From: Polyangia bacterium
GTDB taxonomy: Bacteria; Myxococcota_A; Polyangia; Nannocystales; Nannocystaceae
NCBI GenBank assembly: GCA_030429545.1
Contig: JAUIFF010000009.1
Location: 278,432-342,431 of the forward strand
DNA: 64,000 bases
Direction: 5' to 3'
Shown here piece by piece: positions 27,952 to 36,974 of this stretch; the first letter of the stretch is position 1; the number at the start of each line of letters is the position of its first letter. Under the pieces are notes generated by a model. It ran no database searches. It was not told the DNA's origin and saw only the letters and a list, made by a program, of their open reading frames with translations. Both the position numbers and the translations under genes were made by a program.

Positions 27952-29964
27952 ATGACCAAACCCAACAATCAAAGGCACAACGATCCACTGATTGGGAGCA
28001 CGTTCGCGGGCCGATACAGCATCGAACGCCGACTCGGTCGCGGGGGCATGGGGGTTGTCTATCGGGCGCTGCAACTCGATGTCCGCCGCAAGGTTGTCAT
28101 CAAGATCCTCGCACCCGATTGGGTCGGTGATCCCGAGGCCCTCGCCCGCTTCGAGCGCGAGGCTTCGGGGCTCAGCAGCCTGCAGCATCCCAACATCGTG
28201 ACCATCCTCGACTTCGGCAACGTCGAAGGCCGGGCCTTTATCGTCATGGAGTTGGTCGAGGGCGAAACCCTTGGTCAGTTTGTCAAACGCAAGGGCCGGT
28301 TGGAGCTCAACGAGTTTGTGCCGGTCGCCGCCCAGGTACTCAAGGGCCTAGGCGAGGCCCACTCCCGCGGGATCATCCACCGCGACATCAAGCCGTCCAA
28401 CATCATGTTGTGCGAGCGCCAGGGCCGGGCCAACTACGTCAAGATTCTCGACTTCGGCCTGGCCAAACTGGTTTCTGGCTCTTCGGACATCACCAAGCAA
28501 AACGTGTTGGGCACGCCGCAGTGCCTGTCGCCCGAGCAGATCCAGGGCGAGCGGGCCGACCAGCGTGTCGATGTATATGCAGTCGGTATCCTGTTTTACT
28601 ACATGCTCTCGGGCGTCATGCCGTTTGAAGCCGACAATGATGCCTCGGTGTTGTATAAGCATGTACACGAAAAACCGGAGCCCCTGGCCAACCTCCTGCC
28701 CGAGGGCCACAAGGTGCCCGACGGCGTGGTCGAGCTGATCGGCCGCTGCCTCAAGAAAAAACGCGACAACCGGCCGAGCGACGCCAACGAAGTGGTCGAA
28801 GGTCTGATCGACCAGGTTCCGTTTTCGATGTTCCGCCTGCCGCGTGCGGTGCCAAAGGCCGCGCGCCCGCCCGAGCCCGAGATCGAAGAACTCGAGCCCG
28901 ACGCGGTTGAGGAGCATGTCCCCAAACCCGAGGATATCCAGGTCGGGAGTTTTCCCCGCACACCGCGGGAGGCCCCGTCGACCCCGTCGACCCGGGTACC
29001 CGTTGGGGTGCCACCCATCCCGGCCCCCGGTACGGCGTTGACCGATTCACAAAGGCGTGAGCTCGAGGCCCAGGGCCACACCGTGACCGCCACCACGATC
29101 GATCAGGACGGCAATCGGGTCGTCCACGTGCGCAAGAAAAACGAAACGCCCGTGATGCTCGCGCTTGGCGTCGTTGCGGTGGCACTCGTCGCCTTCATCC
29201 TGTTTGGCAAGGACAAGACCCCCGAGCCACAACCGGGCACGACCGCGGGTCCGGTCGCAGCCAACAACAACGGGGGGGACGCGGCCAATCCCCAGGCCAA
29301 ACTCGACGAGGCCCGCGGGCTTATCGACCGCGGCCAGGTCAGCCAGGCCAAGGAAGTTCTCGACACCAACGAAGCCGCCCTCAACGCAGCTGGGTTGTCG
29401 GCAGCAGTCGCCGAGCAACGCACCCGGATCTCCGTGTTTGAAACCCTGGCCCGTGCCCGCGAGTTCGAACAAAGTGGCGATACAAGCAAGGCGCTCGCCC
29501 AGTACCAGGCCGCCTTCGAGCTCGACCCGACCAACGTCGAGGCGCGCAACAAGATCAAGGAATTCTTTGGCGGGCGGACACCGCCAGCGGGCAAGTACGG
29601 GTTTATCACCGTCAACACCGTGCCCTCGGGCGCCAAGATCTGGATCGATGGCAAATCGGTTGGTGATGCACCGATGGTCTACCCCCTGTCGATCGGGACC
29701 TACGAGGTCGAGGTGACAGCCGCGGGGTATCAGCCCTACAACACCCAGATCACCGTCGGCGACAGCCAGGATGTGCCGGTCGAAGTCTCCCTCGACAAGA
29801 AATCGGGAGGCGTGGTCGCCAGCACCCCAACGCCGCAGCCGCCCTCGCGGTCGTCGACCAAAAAGAAGAAAAAGCCTACCAACACCAGCAATACGCCAGT
29901 CAAAAAGACGCCCCCGCCGGTCAAAAAGAAAAAGAAAAAGTCCGGCGGGTTGTTGCCGACCTAG
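27952..29964 (+). CDS. Membrane Ser/Thr protein kinase with PEGA domain
   Basis: About 670 residues from ATG 27952. The kinase domain covers residues ~20-285: Gly loop GRGGMGVVYRA, the VAIK-equivalent VVIKIL, HRDIKPSNIM (catalytic Asp 145) and DFGLAK (Asp 167), so it should be active. A Pro/Glu linker is followed by one membrane segment (VMLALGVVAVALVAFILFG, about 400-418), helical TPR-like repeats (residues ~445-535), a PEGA domain (TVPSGAKIWIDGKSVGDAP to ITVGDSQDVPVEVSL) and a Lys-rich tail. The receptor part is therefore outside the inner membrane and may bind envelope polysaccharide. It heads a three-gene cluster with a TPR protein and a binding-protein-like lipoprotein. Confidence 0.9.
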   Translation: MTKPNNQRHNDPLIGSTFAGRYSIERRLGRGGMGVVYRALQLDVRRKVVIKILAPDWVGDPEALARFEREASGLSSLQHPNIVTILDFGNVEGRAFIVMELVEGETLGQFVKRKGRLELNEFVPVAAQVLKGLGEAHSRGIIHRDIKPSNIMLCERQGRANYVKILDFGLAKLVSGSSDITKQNVLGTPQCLSPEQIQGERADQRVDVYAVGILFYYMLSGVMPFEADNDASVLYKHVHEKPEPLANLLPEGHKVPDGVVELIGRCLKKKRDNRPSDANEVVEGLIDQVPFSMFRLPRAVPKAARPPEPEIEELEPDAVEEHVPKPEDIQVGSFPRTPREAPSTPSTRVPVGVPPIPAPGTALTDSQRRELEAQGHTVTATTIDQDGNRVVHVRKKNETPVMLALGVVAVALVAFILFGKDKTPEPQPGTTAGPVAANNNGGDAANPQAKLDEARGLIDRGQVSQAKEVLDTNEAALNAAGLSAAVAEQRTRISVFETLARAREFEQSGDTSKALAQYQAAFELDPTNVEARNKIKEFFGGRTPPAGKYGFITVNTVPSGAKIWIDGKSVGDAPMVYPLSIGTYEVEVTAAGYQPYNTQITVGDSQDVPVEVSLDKKSGGVVASTPTPQPPSRSSTKKKKKPTNTSNTPVKKTPPPVKKKKKKSGGLLPT

Positions 29965-30013
29965 GACGTTGCCTCAGCAGGTCTCCTGTGACCCCGCAAC
30001 CCAAGGGAAATCA

Positions 30014-30919
30014 ATGAGTATGCAAAAATACCTTCTCACGCTACTGAGCGCGTCCGTGTTTGTCGCGGGTGTTCATGTTCAGCCAGCAGTTGCCCAGGCC
30101 CTGCCGGCGATGGCCGTCGCCCTAGATGAGGATGATGAGGCTTACAACCAGCTGACTGAAAAAGCTGGCGAACAGTACGAAAAAGAGGAGTACGCCTCTT
30201 CGGTTGCCCTGTTCGAGCGGGCCTATGAGATTCGCCCCGAACCGAACATCCTCTTCAACATCGGTCGGATCTACGAGGAGTGGGGCAAAAACAAAGAGGC
30301 GATCAAGTATTACGAGCGCTTCATTACCGACACCTCGGCCGACTACGACGCCCGCCAGGCCGCGCTCAAGCGGTTGGCGCTGCTGCGCGAGTTGGTCAAA
30401 CTCCAAGACGAGAAGGGCGAGCCAAAAGATCCGGACCCCCAACAACCGGACAACAAAACGCCGCCCAACCAGACCGATCCAAACCCGCAAAACCCACAGA
30501 ATCCGCAAAATCCCGGACCGGGTAACCAGGTTGGCCCCAACCCGCCACCTCAGGTGCCCGAGCAGACCGACCCGGCCGCCGCCGAGCGACGCAAAAAGCT
30601 GCGACCGACCGGCTATGCACTCTTGGGTGTGGGTGTCGCCGGTGGGATCGTCGGCGCAATCATGGGGGGCCTCGCCCGCAATATCCACGGTTCGCTCGAT
30701 GAGACTGCGCCCGATATCAATGAGCGTCGGATCATCGAGGCCCGCGGGCGCAACTACTCGACCGGCGCCGACGTCATGTTCGGGATCGGTGGCGCGCTGG
30801 CCATCACCGGCATCATCCTGATCGCTATCCCGCCAAAAAAAGCCTCCTCCCAAACCCAACGGGCACACGTTCGTCCCCAGGTTTCACCCACTGGCTTGGG
30901 CCTCACCGGTCGCTTCTAG
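30014..30919 (+). CDS. Exported TPR protein with Pro/Asn/Gln linker
   Basis: 301 residues from ATG 30014, preceded by AAGGGA. A signal peptide ends near AVAQA. Two or three TPR-like helices follow (YEKEEYASSVALFERAYEI, ILFNIGRIYEEWGKNKEAIKYYERF), then a ~70-residue linker of DP, PN and NPQ repeats. Two C-terminal hydrophobic segments (YALLGVGVAGGIVGAIMGGL and IGGALAITGIILIAIP) anchor it in a membrane. This layout is frequent next to Ser/Thr kinases in myxobacteria. It is 50 bp after the kinase and 35 bp before the next gene, so one operon is likely. Its function is unknown. Confidence 0.75.
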   Translation: MSMQKYLLTLLSASVFVAGVHVQPAVAQALPAMAVALDEDDEAYNQLTEKAGEQYEKEEYASSVALFERAYEIRPEPNILFNIGRIYEEWGKNKEAIKYYERFITDTSADYDARQAALKRLALLRELVKLQDEKGEPKDPDPQQPDNKTPPNQTDPNPQNPQNPQNPGPGNQVGPNPPPQVPEQTDPAAAERRKKLRPTGYALLGVGVAGGIVGAIMGGLARNIHGSLDETAPDINERRIIEARGRNYSTGADVMFGIGGALAITGIILIAIPPKKASSQTQRAHVRPQVSPTGLGLTGRF

Positions 30920-30953
30920 CCCCCACGTAGAAGGTACTCTCCAAGGTTTTTCG

Positions 30954-32513
30954 ATGCACGAAGCAACTCAAAAAATCACCGCACGCCCCTGGGCTAAGGC
31001 CGCACTGTTTGTGCTGGCCTGCGGGTCCGGTGCTTGCTCGGCGGTTCTCGACTTTACCGAGTGCCGCAGCGATGAGGACTGCGCGGCCTTCTTTGTCGAC
31101 AATCGCCCGCTGTTTTGCAACGAGGCGGAGTCCCGCTGCAAAGTCAAACAGCCGGGCTGTACCACCGTCGACGACTGTGCGATGCACAGCGACAACTCGA
31201 TTTGTGGGCTTTCAAGCGAGTGCTTTGAGCTCCAAGTGGGCGACGGAGCACCCTGCGACGAGCCTGTGTACCCCAGCGGCGAGAAGTCGGATGTCATCTA
31301 TATCGGCTCGATTCTCAACTCTACCGCGAGCTACAACGGCGGGGTCGAGCAGGCCATCCAGATGGCGATCAGCGACTTTAATGCAAATGCAACGATTGCC
31401 GACAAGAAAGTCGCGTGGATCCGTTGCGACTCGGGTGGCGATGTCAACCAGGCGATCGCAGCCGCCGAGTATCTGGCCGGCAAGGAAGTCGACAACGACA
31501 TTGTCGGAGTCGGGGTAGCCGGGGTCATCGGTCCGGTTGAAGACGCCGCCTTCAAGGGGGTAGCCGGGGTTACACTCGCCAGCGGAGTCAATGCATTTAC
31601 AATTTCTCCGGGCGCGGTCGGGCCGGTTCCCAACGATCAACTCGGGTTGGTCTACCGGGCCAATGCCGGGGCCGAGCGGCGCGCAGTGGCGATTCGCAAC
31701 CGGGTCGAAGACCTCAACCTCAACACCGCATATGTGTTGTACGGCAACGAGGCCGCAGGGGACTATGCGCAGTCCGTGCTCGAGGCGTTCGAAGGCAACG
31801 TGGTCGGCTCGCAGCAAAACATCCTCTACAACTCGCAGCTGCCCGCAGCTGACTTGGTTGCGCTGCTGCCAAAGTCGAATGTGCCCGAACTCCTGATGAT
31901 CATCGGTGGCGATGAGATCGCCGATATCCTGACGGAGTACGTCAGCCAGGGCCTACCGATTCCGACCAAGATCATCGTCACAGAGCGTGGCGCTTCGGCG
32001 GTGGTTCAGGCGGTCACCAGCCTCGGACCGAGCGCCCAGGACCTGATCGACAGTCTCGAAGTCATTGCCCCGGCGGTGCCGCAGATGCCGGCCACATCCG
32101 AGGCGTTTCGCCAGCGCTTGACGGGTGAGTTCCCCGGGACCCAGCCCGGTGCGTTCGTCGAGTTGGCCTACGACAGCACGGCCCTGACACTGCTCGCAGC
32201 AGCCTCGCAATCGTCGACCTCGGGGCCCAACGTCGCCGCGGGGATCCAATCGATCGTGACTGTCGACGGCGTCGAAGCCCCACTCGGGACCGCAACCGAC
32301 ATGCGCAACGCAGCCCAGGCGCTACTCAACGGTTCGATCAACCTCACGGGTGTTTCGAGCACGCTGTCGGTCAACCCGGCGATCCGCGACACCTGCCACG
32401 ACTTTGTTTCCTACAAGGTCAGCGGCACCACCAACCCGAGCTTGGTACCGCAGTTGACGATGGGGGTGACCTGTCCCGACGGTGCTGTCGGTGACTGGAT
32501 GCCGACGTCGTAA
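30954..32513 (+). CDS. Lipoprotein with Cys-rich segment and Peripla_BP_6-like ligand-binding domain
   Basis: 519 residues. The N-terminus ends FVLAC, a good lipobox. Residues ~35-95 hold about eight Cys spaced in pairs, probably disulphide-bonded. From ~105 the sequence follows branched-chain amino-acid binding proteins (type I periplasmic binding fold): IYIGSILNSTASYNGGVEQAIQMA, then GVGVAGVIGPVEDAAFKGVAGVTL and AYVLYGNEAAGDYAQSVLEAF. No ABC permease or ATPase is nearby, so it may be a sensor ligand-binding protein serving the upstream kinase rather than a transporter part; that link is inferred from position. TGYANNTRCA copies lie at 31382 and 31592. Confidence 0.75.
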   Translation: MHEATQKITARPWAKAALFVLACGSGACSAVLDFTECRSDEDCAAFFVDNRPLFCNEAESRCKVKQPGCTTVDDCAMHSDNSICGLSSECFELQVGDGAPCDEPVYPSGEKSDVIYIGSILNSTASYNGGVEQAIQMAISDFNANATIADKKVAWIRCDSGGDVNQAIAAAEYLAGKEVDNDIVGVGVAGVIGPVEDAAFKGVAGVTLASGVNAFTISPGAVGPVPNDQLGLVYRANAGAERRAVAIRNRVEDLNLNTAYVLYGNEAAGDYAQSVLEAFEGNVVGSQQNILYNSQLPAADLVALLPKSNVPELLMIIGGDEIADILTEYVSQGLPIPTKIIVTERGASAVVQAVTSLGPSAQDLIDSLEVIAPAVPQMPATSEAFRQRLTGEFPGTQPGAFVELAYDSTALTLLAAASQSSTSGPNVAAGIQSIVTVDGVEAPLGTATDMRNAAQALLNGSINLTGVSSTLSVNPAIRDTCHDFVSYKVSGTTNPSLVPQLTMGVTCPDGAVGDWMPTS

Positions 32514-32533
32514 GCAACAACGTCAAGTGCCCC

Positions 32534-32572
32534 AAAAACAAAGCCCGGCATATGCGCTGGGCTTTCGTTTTG
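32534..32572. terminator. Bidirectional terminator between convergent genes
   Basis: A stem AAAGCCC/GGGCTTT with 12 nt between the arms (32540-32565), partly paired, is flanked by A-rich sequence on the left and CGTTTTGG on the right. It serves the lipoprotein gene and possibly the convergent acyl-CoA dehydrogenase gene. Confidence 0.75.
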
Positions 32573-32641
32573 GTTTGGTCCAGGGTGGGCGACTGCGAGA
32601 TGCTTGCGCATACAAGCTATCGCCCGGTAGCCGCCAATGGC

Positions 32642-34453
32642 CTACACCTGAAACAGCTGCGGGTCGAGACAGGCCGTGTCGCCCGACTGGATCGACTTGG
32701 CCAGGGCGATGGCCTTTGGCAACACAGTTTTGACGTAGAAGTCGAGCCCCAGGAGTTTGGCCTGCAAAAATGGCGAATCGCCATCTTTGTCGATCAGGCG
32801 CTTGGCGACAACCGCCTGGTCGACCGCTTCGATCGCCAACAGCACGTAGCCAAACATTTCGAGGAAGGGATTTGCCTGGACAAACGCGGCCTCGATTTGC
32901 CGGGTACGTCCCAGGTTTGCCAGGTGCATCGATGTCGCAGCGAGGGCCTGGACCGCCTTCCCGATCGCCGCGGTTTGCTCGATAAACCCGTCCTTGGCGG
33001 CACTGCGTAGGAATGCCTCAGCGTCCTGCATCCAGTCGATAAACAGGGCTCCACTGCCGATTCGCATCTTCCGGCCGAGCAGGTCGAGGGCCTGGATCCC
33101 ATTGGTCCCCTCGTAGATCGACGCGATCTTTGAGTCGCGCACCAGCTGCTCGACGGGGAACTCTTGGATGTAGCCGTATCCGCCGTAGATCTGGACGGCG
33201 AGGGTTGCGACGTCGTAGCCCAAGTCGGTGCACATGGCCTTGAGGATGGGGACGAGGAGGTCGACACGACCCTCGAGCCGCTTGCGTTCTTCCTCGTCTT
33301 GGCTGTGCTCGGCGAGGTCGGCAAAAAGCGCCAGCTTGTAGCACAGCGAGCGCATGGTTTCGCTGAGGACCTTTTGCGTCATCAACATCCGGCGCACGTC
33401 CGGGTGTTGCACGATAGCGACCTTGGGCGCATCGGGGTTACGGGCTTCGCGGATCGAGGAGCCCTGGACGCGCTCGTTGGCGTAGTGCAGCGAGTACTGA
33501 TAGGCCGCGGTGGCGATCGCCATGCCCTGTGTACCTACACCGATTCGCGCCTCGTTCATCATCAAGAACATCAACTCGATGCCCTGGTTTTCTTCGCCGA
33601 CGATGTAGCCAAGGCAGCGACCGCGGGAGCCAAAGCCCACGGTGCAGGTCGCCGAACCGTTGATCCCCATCTTGTGCTCGATGCCCAGCACGTGGGCGCC
33701 GTTGCGGTCGCCGAGATTGCCCTCGGCGTCGACCAAAAACTTGGGAACCATAAACAGGCTGAGGCCCTTGGTCCCCTTGCCGGCATTCGGTGTACGTGCA
33801 AGCACGAGGTGGACAATGTTGTCCGCAAGGTCGTGGTCGCCACCACTGATAAAGATTTTTTCGCCCTCGATCTCGTAGAGGCCCGGCTCGTCTGTCGGGG
33901 TTGCCTTGGCCCGGTTGTCGCCGACCGAGCTCCCGGCTCCCGACTCGGTCAGGCACATCGTGCCACCCCACTCGCCGGTAAACATCTTGCTGGCCCACAG
34001 CTCGCGCTTGTCCTCGGGCCCGTGCTTGGCGATGACCCGGGCTGCCGCCGCGCCGAGCCCCGGATACATCATGAAGGCCATCGCCGCGCCGATGAACATG
34101 TTGTTGAGCGCCATCGACATAATGAACGGCATGCCTGAGCCACCGAGCTCGGGCGGGGCTGTCACCGCGATCCAGCCGCCATCGGCGAGCGTTTGCCAGG
34201 CCTCCTTGTAGCCCTTGGGGGTCGTGACGTTGCCGTCTTCGTCGACCGTGCAACCCTCGCGGTCGCCAGGCCCGTTGATCGGTGCGAGCTTGTCCTCGGC
34301 GATGCGCTTGCCCTCGGCCAGGGTTGCTTCGTAAACGTCGCGGTCGAAGTCCGCGTAGGCTTCAACGCTGGCGAGCTTTTGGTCCATGCCGAGCTGGTCG
34401 AACAGGACGAACTGGATATCGCGAAGATTGACGGTAAAGCTGGTGCTACTCAC
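32642..34453 (-). CDS. Acyl-CoA dehydrogenase, ~600-residue class
   Basis: About 603 residues from GTG 34453; an open frame to 34666 is not family-like. An FAD enzyme introducing the alpha,beta double bond into an acyl-CoA. Key segments are MCLTESGAGSSVGDNRAKA, GEKIFISGGDHDLADN, IGVGTQGMAIATAAYQ, and VQIYGGYGYIQEFPVEQLVRD followed by IYEGTNGIQALDLLGRK with the catalytic Glu. The extra C-terminal helical domain (about 110 residues) marks the longer family that includes DmdC-type and FadE-type enzymes; the chain-length preference cannot be told. It is monocistronic and divergent from a kinase. TGYANNTRCA copies lie at 33530 and 33791. Confidence 0.9.
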   Translation of the reverse strand: MSSTSFTVNLRDIQFVLFDQLGMDQKLASVEAYADFDRDVYEATLAEGKRIAEDKLAPINGPGDREGCTVDEDGNVTTPKGYKEAWQTLADGGWIAVTAPPELGGSGMPFIMSMALNNMFIGAAMAFMMYPGLGAAAARVIAKHGPEDKRELWASKMFTGEWGGTMCLTESGAGSSVGDNRAKATPTDEPGLYEIEGEKIFISGGDHDLADNIVHLVLARTPNAGKGTKGLSLFMVPKFLVDAEGNLGDRNGAHVLGIEHKMGINGSATCTVGFGSRGRCLGYIVGEENQGIELMFLMMNEARIGVGTQGMAIATAAYQYSLHYANERVQGSSIREARNPDAPKVAIVQHPDVRRMLMTQKVLSETMRSLCYKLALFADLAEHSQDEEERKRLEGRVDLLVPILKAMCTDLGYDVATLAVQIYGGYGYIQEFPVEQLVRDSKIASIYEGTNGIQALDLLGRKMRIGSGALFIDWMQDAEAFLRSAAKDGFIEQTAAIGKAVQALAATSMHLANLGRTRQIEAAFVQANPFLEMFGYVLLAIEAVDQAVVAKRLIDKDGDSPFLQAKLLGLDFYVKTVLPKAIALAKSIQSGDTACLDPQLFQV

Positions 34454-34890
34454 GTGTGTGGGATCCTCTTCGACCGCGTGTGGCCGATCGTTCGCAGGGT
34501 ATCGAAAAAATGCTGCGTGTGCCGCACGCACGCAGTTGGCGCAAGTTTTGGGATGCGGCGTGTCGAAACCAGTCTCCCCGAGACCGGTCGACGTGCAAGC
34601 CGAGCGTGATGAAGCGTCGCACCCGCGCACCGTCTGGGCGCTTGCAAGTGCACTCTTTTTTGCCACCTAGTGACTAATTACAGGTAATTACAGGCACTTT
34701 GAGCACGAGTTCAGTTACGAGTACGTTCGAGCAGGTAAGCTTGCCCTCGGGCCATCTGGGGATGTCGAACCGTGCGCGTGGGGCCCGACAGCTTGTGCGA
34801 ACTCGAACTGGGTGAGGGTCCGCAGCTTCCCGCCCGCCCCACCGGCGTGTTAGCGTCGTTCGGTCGACCCACAGGGGTCGTTCGCAGCCC
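34454..34890. other. Divergent intergenic region, acyl-CoA dehydrogenase / kinase
   Basis: 437 bp without a gene. It holds an intergenic TGYANNTRCA at 34643 and, 22 bp later, an exact tandem duplication of TAATTACAGG (34675-34694) in a short AT-rich patch that suits a promoter or operator. Confidence 0.5.
34675..34694. promoter_or_regulatory. Tandem 10-bp repeat TAATTACAGG x2
   Basis: Two adjacent exact copies, one helical turn apart, in the divergent spacer between the acyl-CoA dehydrogenase and kinase genes. The spacing suits two regulator subunits on one face of the DNA. No regulator is identified. Confidence 0.35.
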
Positions 34891-36753
34891 ATGGTTTCAG
34901 GTAGCGACGAGCGGGCCGATGGCAGCCCGAGCCACGGCGGACTTGAGTCCTTCGACATTGATCTCGGCCCCGATGATGCCGAGCTGCTGCGCGGTGGCCT
35001 AGACGCTGGGGATGACGACGACGACTTTGAGGGGATCGACGAGGACCCGCCTCCAAACGACGACGACGACGGCGAGTTGGGAGAGCCGACCGACAACAGT
35101 GTCAAAACTCGGCCTTCGCAAGGGGATGAGGCAGACGCCCAGGTCGCGAGTTCACAAAAAGATGTGATGTTCGGGGCGGTCCTGGCCGACCGCTACCGCG
35201 TTCTCGAACTGATCGGCAAGGGCGGCATGGGCAAGGTCTACCTCGCCGAGCATGTGGCGATCCGCAAAAAGGTAGCGATCAAGGTCCTGAGCCAGTCCTA
35301 TTGCCACCGGCCCGACCAGGTCAAACGCTTCCTACGCGAGGCCCAGGCAGCATCGACGATTGAGCACGACAACGTCATCGACATTTTCGACTACGGCGAA
35401 ACCGACAACGGCTCGGTGTTTTTCGCCATGGAGCTACTCGAAGGTCTCGACCTAGGTGGCGTGTTGCGCGAAGACACCCGGCTGCCGTGGCCGCGGGCCC
35501 GGCCGATTTTTCTGCAAATTGCCCGGGCACTGCAGGCGGCCCATGACCACGGTGTGATCCACCGCGACATCAAGCCCGAGAACTGTTTTTTGTTGCAGCG
35601 GGGCGAGAAGGTCGACTTCGTCAAGGTCCTCGACTTTGGGATTGCCAAGGTTGTTGATGAGGAACGAAAAAATGCACATACACTGACCCAGGCGGGCGCG
35701 CTGATCGGAACCCCCGAGTACATGGCGCCCGAGCAGGTCCAGGGTGGGGCAGCAGACCCGCGAATGGATATCTACTCGGTCGGCTGCATCATGTACCAGG
35801 TCCTCACCGGTGAACTTCCGTTTGAGGATTCGACGATGTTCGGGGTTCTCACCAAACAGGTCAGCGAAGATCCGATTCCATTGCGGGTGATGGCCCCGGG
35901 GGCAGGTATCCCAGCCGCTGTCGAAGAAGTCGTGTTAAAGGCGATGGAAAAAAGCCGCGAGGATCGCTACCAGACCATGGGCGAGCTGGTCGACGCGATC
36001 GAAGCTATCGGACTCCATCCCGATACCGGCGAGCTTCCGATTGCGGCCTCCACATCTTCGTTGTATCCACATCTAGCTCCCCCGCCCCAACAAAATCTGC
36101 AGCGCGTGGTCATTGGCCTCGGTGCCGCCGTCGTGTTGTTGTGTGGCCTCGTCGCCTATTTTGCCTTTGGAGGAGACGACAGCGACGATCCAAGTGTGGC
36201 GACCCAAGCTGTCGAAACCCAGGTCGCGGGGCCCTCCGACGCCGGTGCGTCAACGGCCGCATCATCGGCGGGAGTGACCAGCGAAGAACCTGTCACCACC
36301 GACGATGGCGCGACGTCGGGTGGGGAGACAACGACTGACGAAACCGGCAGCGAAGGGGCGACGACCTCCGACACCGACGAATCAGCGTCGGGCACAACCG
36401 ACGAGGACGGTACCGCCGGCGCGTCGGCGGTGAGCCAAAAGAAGACGAAGAAGGCCAAGAAAAAACCGCCGCCCGACCCCAACCTGCCCAAGGAACTCGA
36501 CCTGTTTCGTCGCAACGCGGGGATCCGGACCGTGTCCGAGTCCGTCAAAAAATGTCGCGCGAGCACCGGTGTGCCGGCAGGTACCCAGGTCAAGGTCACC
36601 ATCAAAGTCTCGGGGCGGACCGGCAAGGTGCTTTCGGCCACCCCGACCACGTCGAACGCGGCCGGCAAGTGCGTGGCCAAGGCGGTCAAAAAGGCCAAGT
36701 TCCCCAAGTTCCAAAAGTCGACGCAGAAGTTCTCGCAAGCGTTTCGGCTCTAG
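34891..36753 (+). CDS. Membrane Ser/Thr protein kinase with AgmX/PglI-like C-terminal domain
   Basis: 620 residues. An acidic Asp/Glu-rich N-terminus (about 90 residues) precedes the kinase domain: GKGGMGKVYLAEH, VAIKVL, HRDIKPENCF (Asp 226), DFGIAK (Asp 248) and GTPEYMAPEQ. A membrane segment (VVIGLGAAVVLLCGLVAYFAFG) is near residue 410. The outer part has a ~90-residue Ser/Thr/Glu/Asp/Gly linker and ends in a ~75-residue domain (VKVTIKVSGRTGKVLSA, GKCVAKAVKKAKFPKF) resembling the TonB-like C-terminus of AgmX/PglI adventurous-motility proteins. All catalytic residues are present. Its TAG stop lies in the first four bases of a MITE-like element. A TGYANNTRCA copy is at 35673. Confidence 0.88.
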   Translation: MVSGSDERADGSPSHGGLESFDIDLGPDDAELLRGGLDAGDDDDDFEGIDEDPPPNDDDDGELGEPTDNSVKTRPSQGDEADAQVASSQKDVMFGAVLADRYRVLELIGKGGMGKVYLAEHVAIRKKVAIKVLSQSYCHRPDQVKRFLREAQAASTIEHDNVIDIFDYGETDNGSVFFAMELLEGLDLGGVLREDTRLPWPRARPIFLQIARALQAAHDHGVIHRDIKPENCFLLQRGEKVDFVKVLDFGIAKVVDEERKNAHTLTQAGALIGTPEYMAPEQVQGGAADPRMDIYSVGCIMYQVLTGELPFEDSTMFGVLTKQVSEDPIPLRVMAPGAGIPAAVEEVVLKAMEKSREDRYQTMGELVDAIEAIGLHPDTGELPIAASTSSLYPHLAPPPQQNLQRVVIGLGAAVVLLCGLVAYFAFGGDDSDDPSVATQAVETQVAGPSDAGASTAASSAGVTSEEPVTTDDGATSGGETTTDETGSEGATTSDTDESASGTTDEDGTAGASAVSQKKTKKAKKKPPPDPNLPKELDLFRRNAGIRTVSESVKKCRASTGVPAGTQVKVTIKVSGRTGKVLSATPTTSNAAGKCVAKAVKKAKFPKFQKSTQKFSQAFRL

Positions 36754-36885
36754 CAGCCCGTGGTTTTCTCGCGTGTCGTCTCGCGCCGGGATATTGGCAG
36801 TGGCGGTGCTTCAAGTTTTACGAACCGCGACCGGGGCGAAAAGACCTAGCGAGGCGGCTTGTCGAGAAATCCACGGGCTTCCTAC
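36750..36885. repeat. MITE-like inverted-repeat element, copy A
   Basis: About 136 bp. The left arm starts CTAGCAGCCCGTGG then TTTTCTCGCG; the right arm reads back as a diverged version (GAGGCGGCTTGTCGAGAAAT, then CCACGGGCTT and CCTAC). The interior 36801-36821 is the reverse complement of the interior 60655-60674 of copy B with about three changes, so the copies are in opposite orientation. Its first CTAG contains the TAG stop of the kinase gene. No open frame encodes a transposase. Confidence 0.75.
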
Positions 36886-36974
36886 GTCGGGCGAGGGGGC
36901 TCACGGGTCAAAGGGCAAACGGTTTCGCCTCGCAGCGGCGCGACCTTGCAGGCTGTGATAGATCCCGGCCGTCC

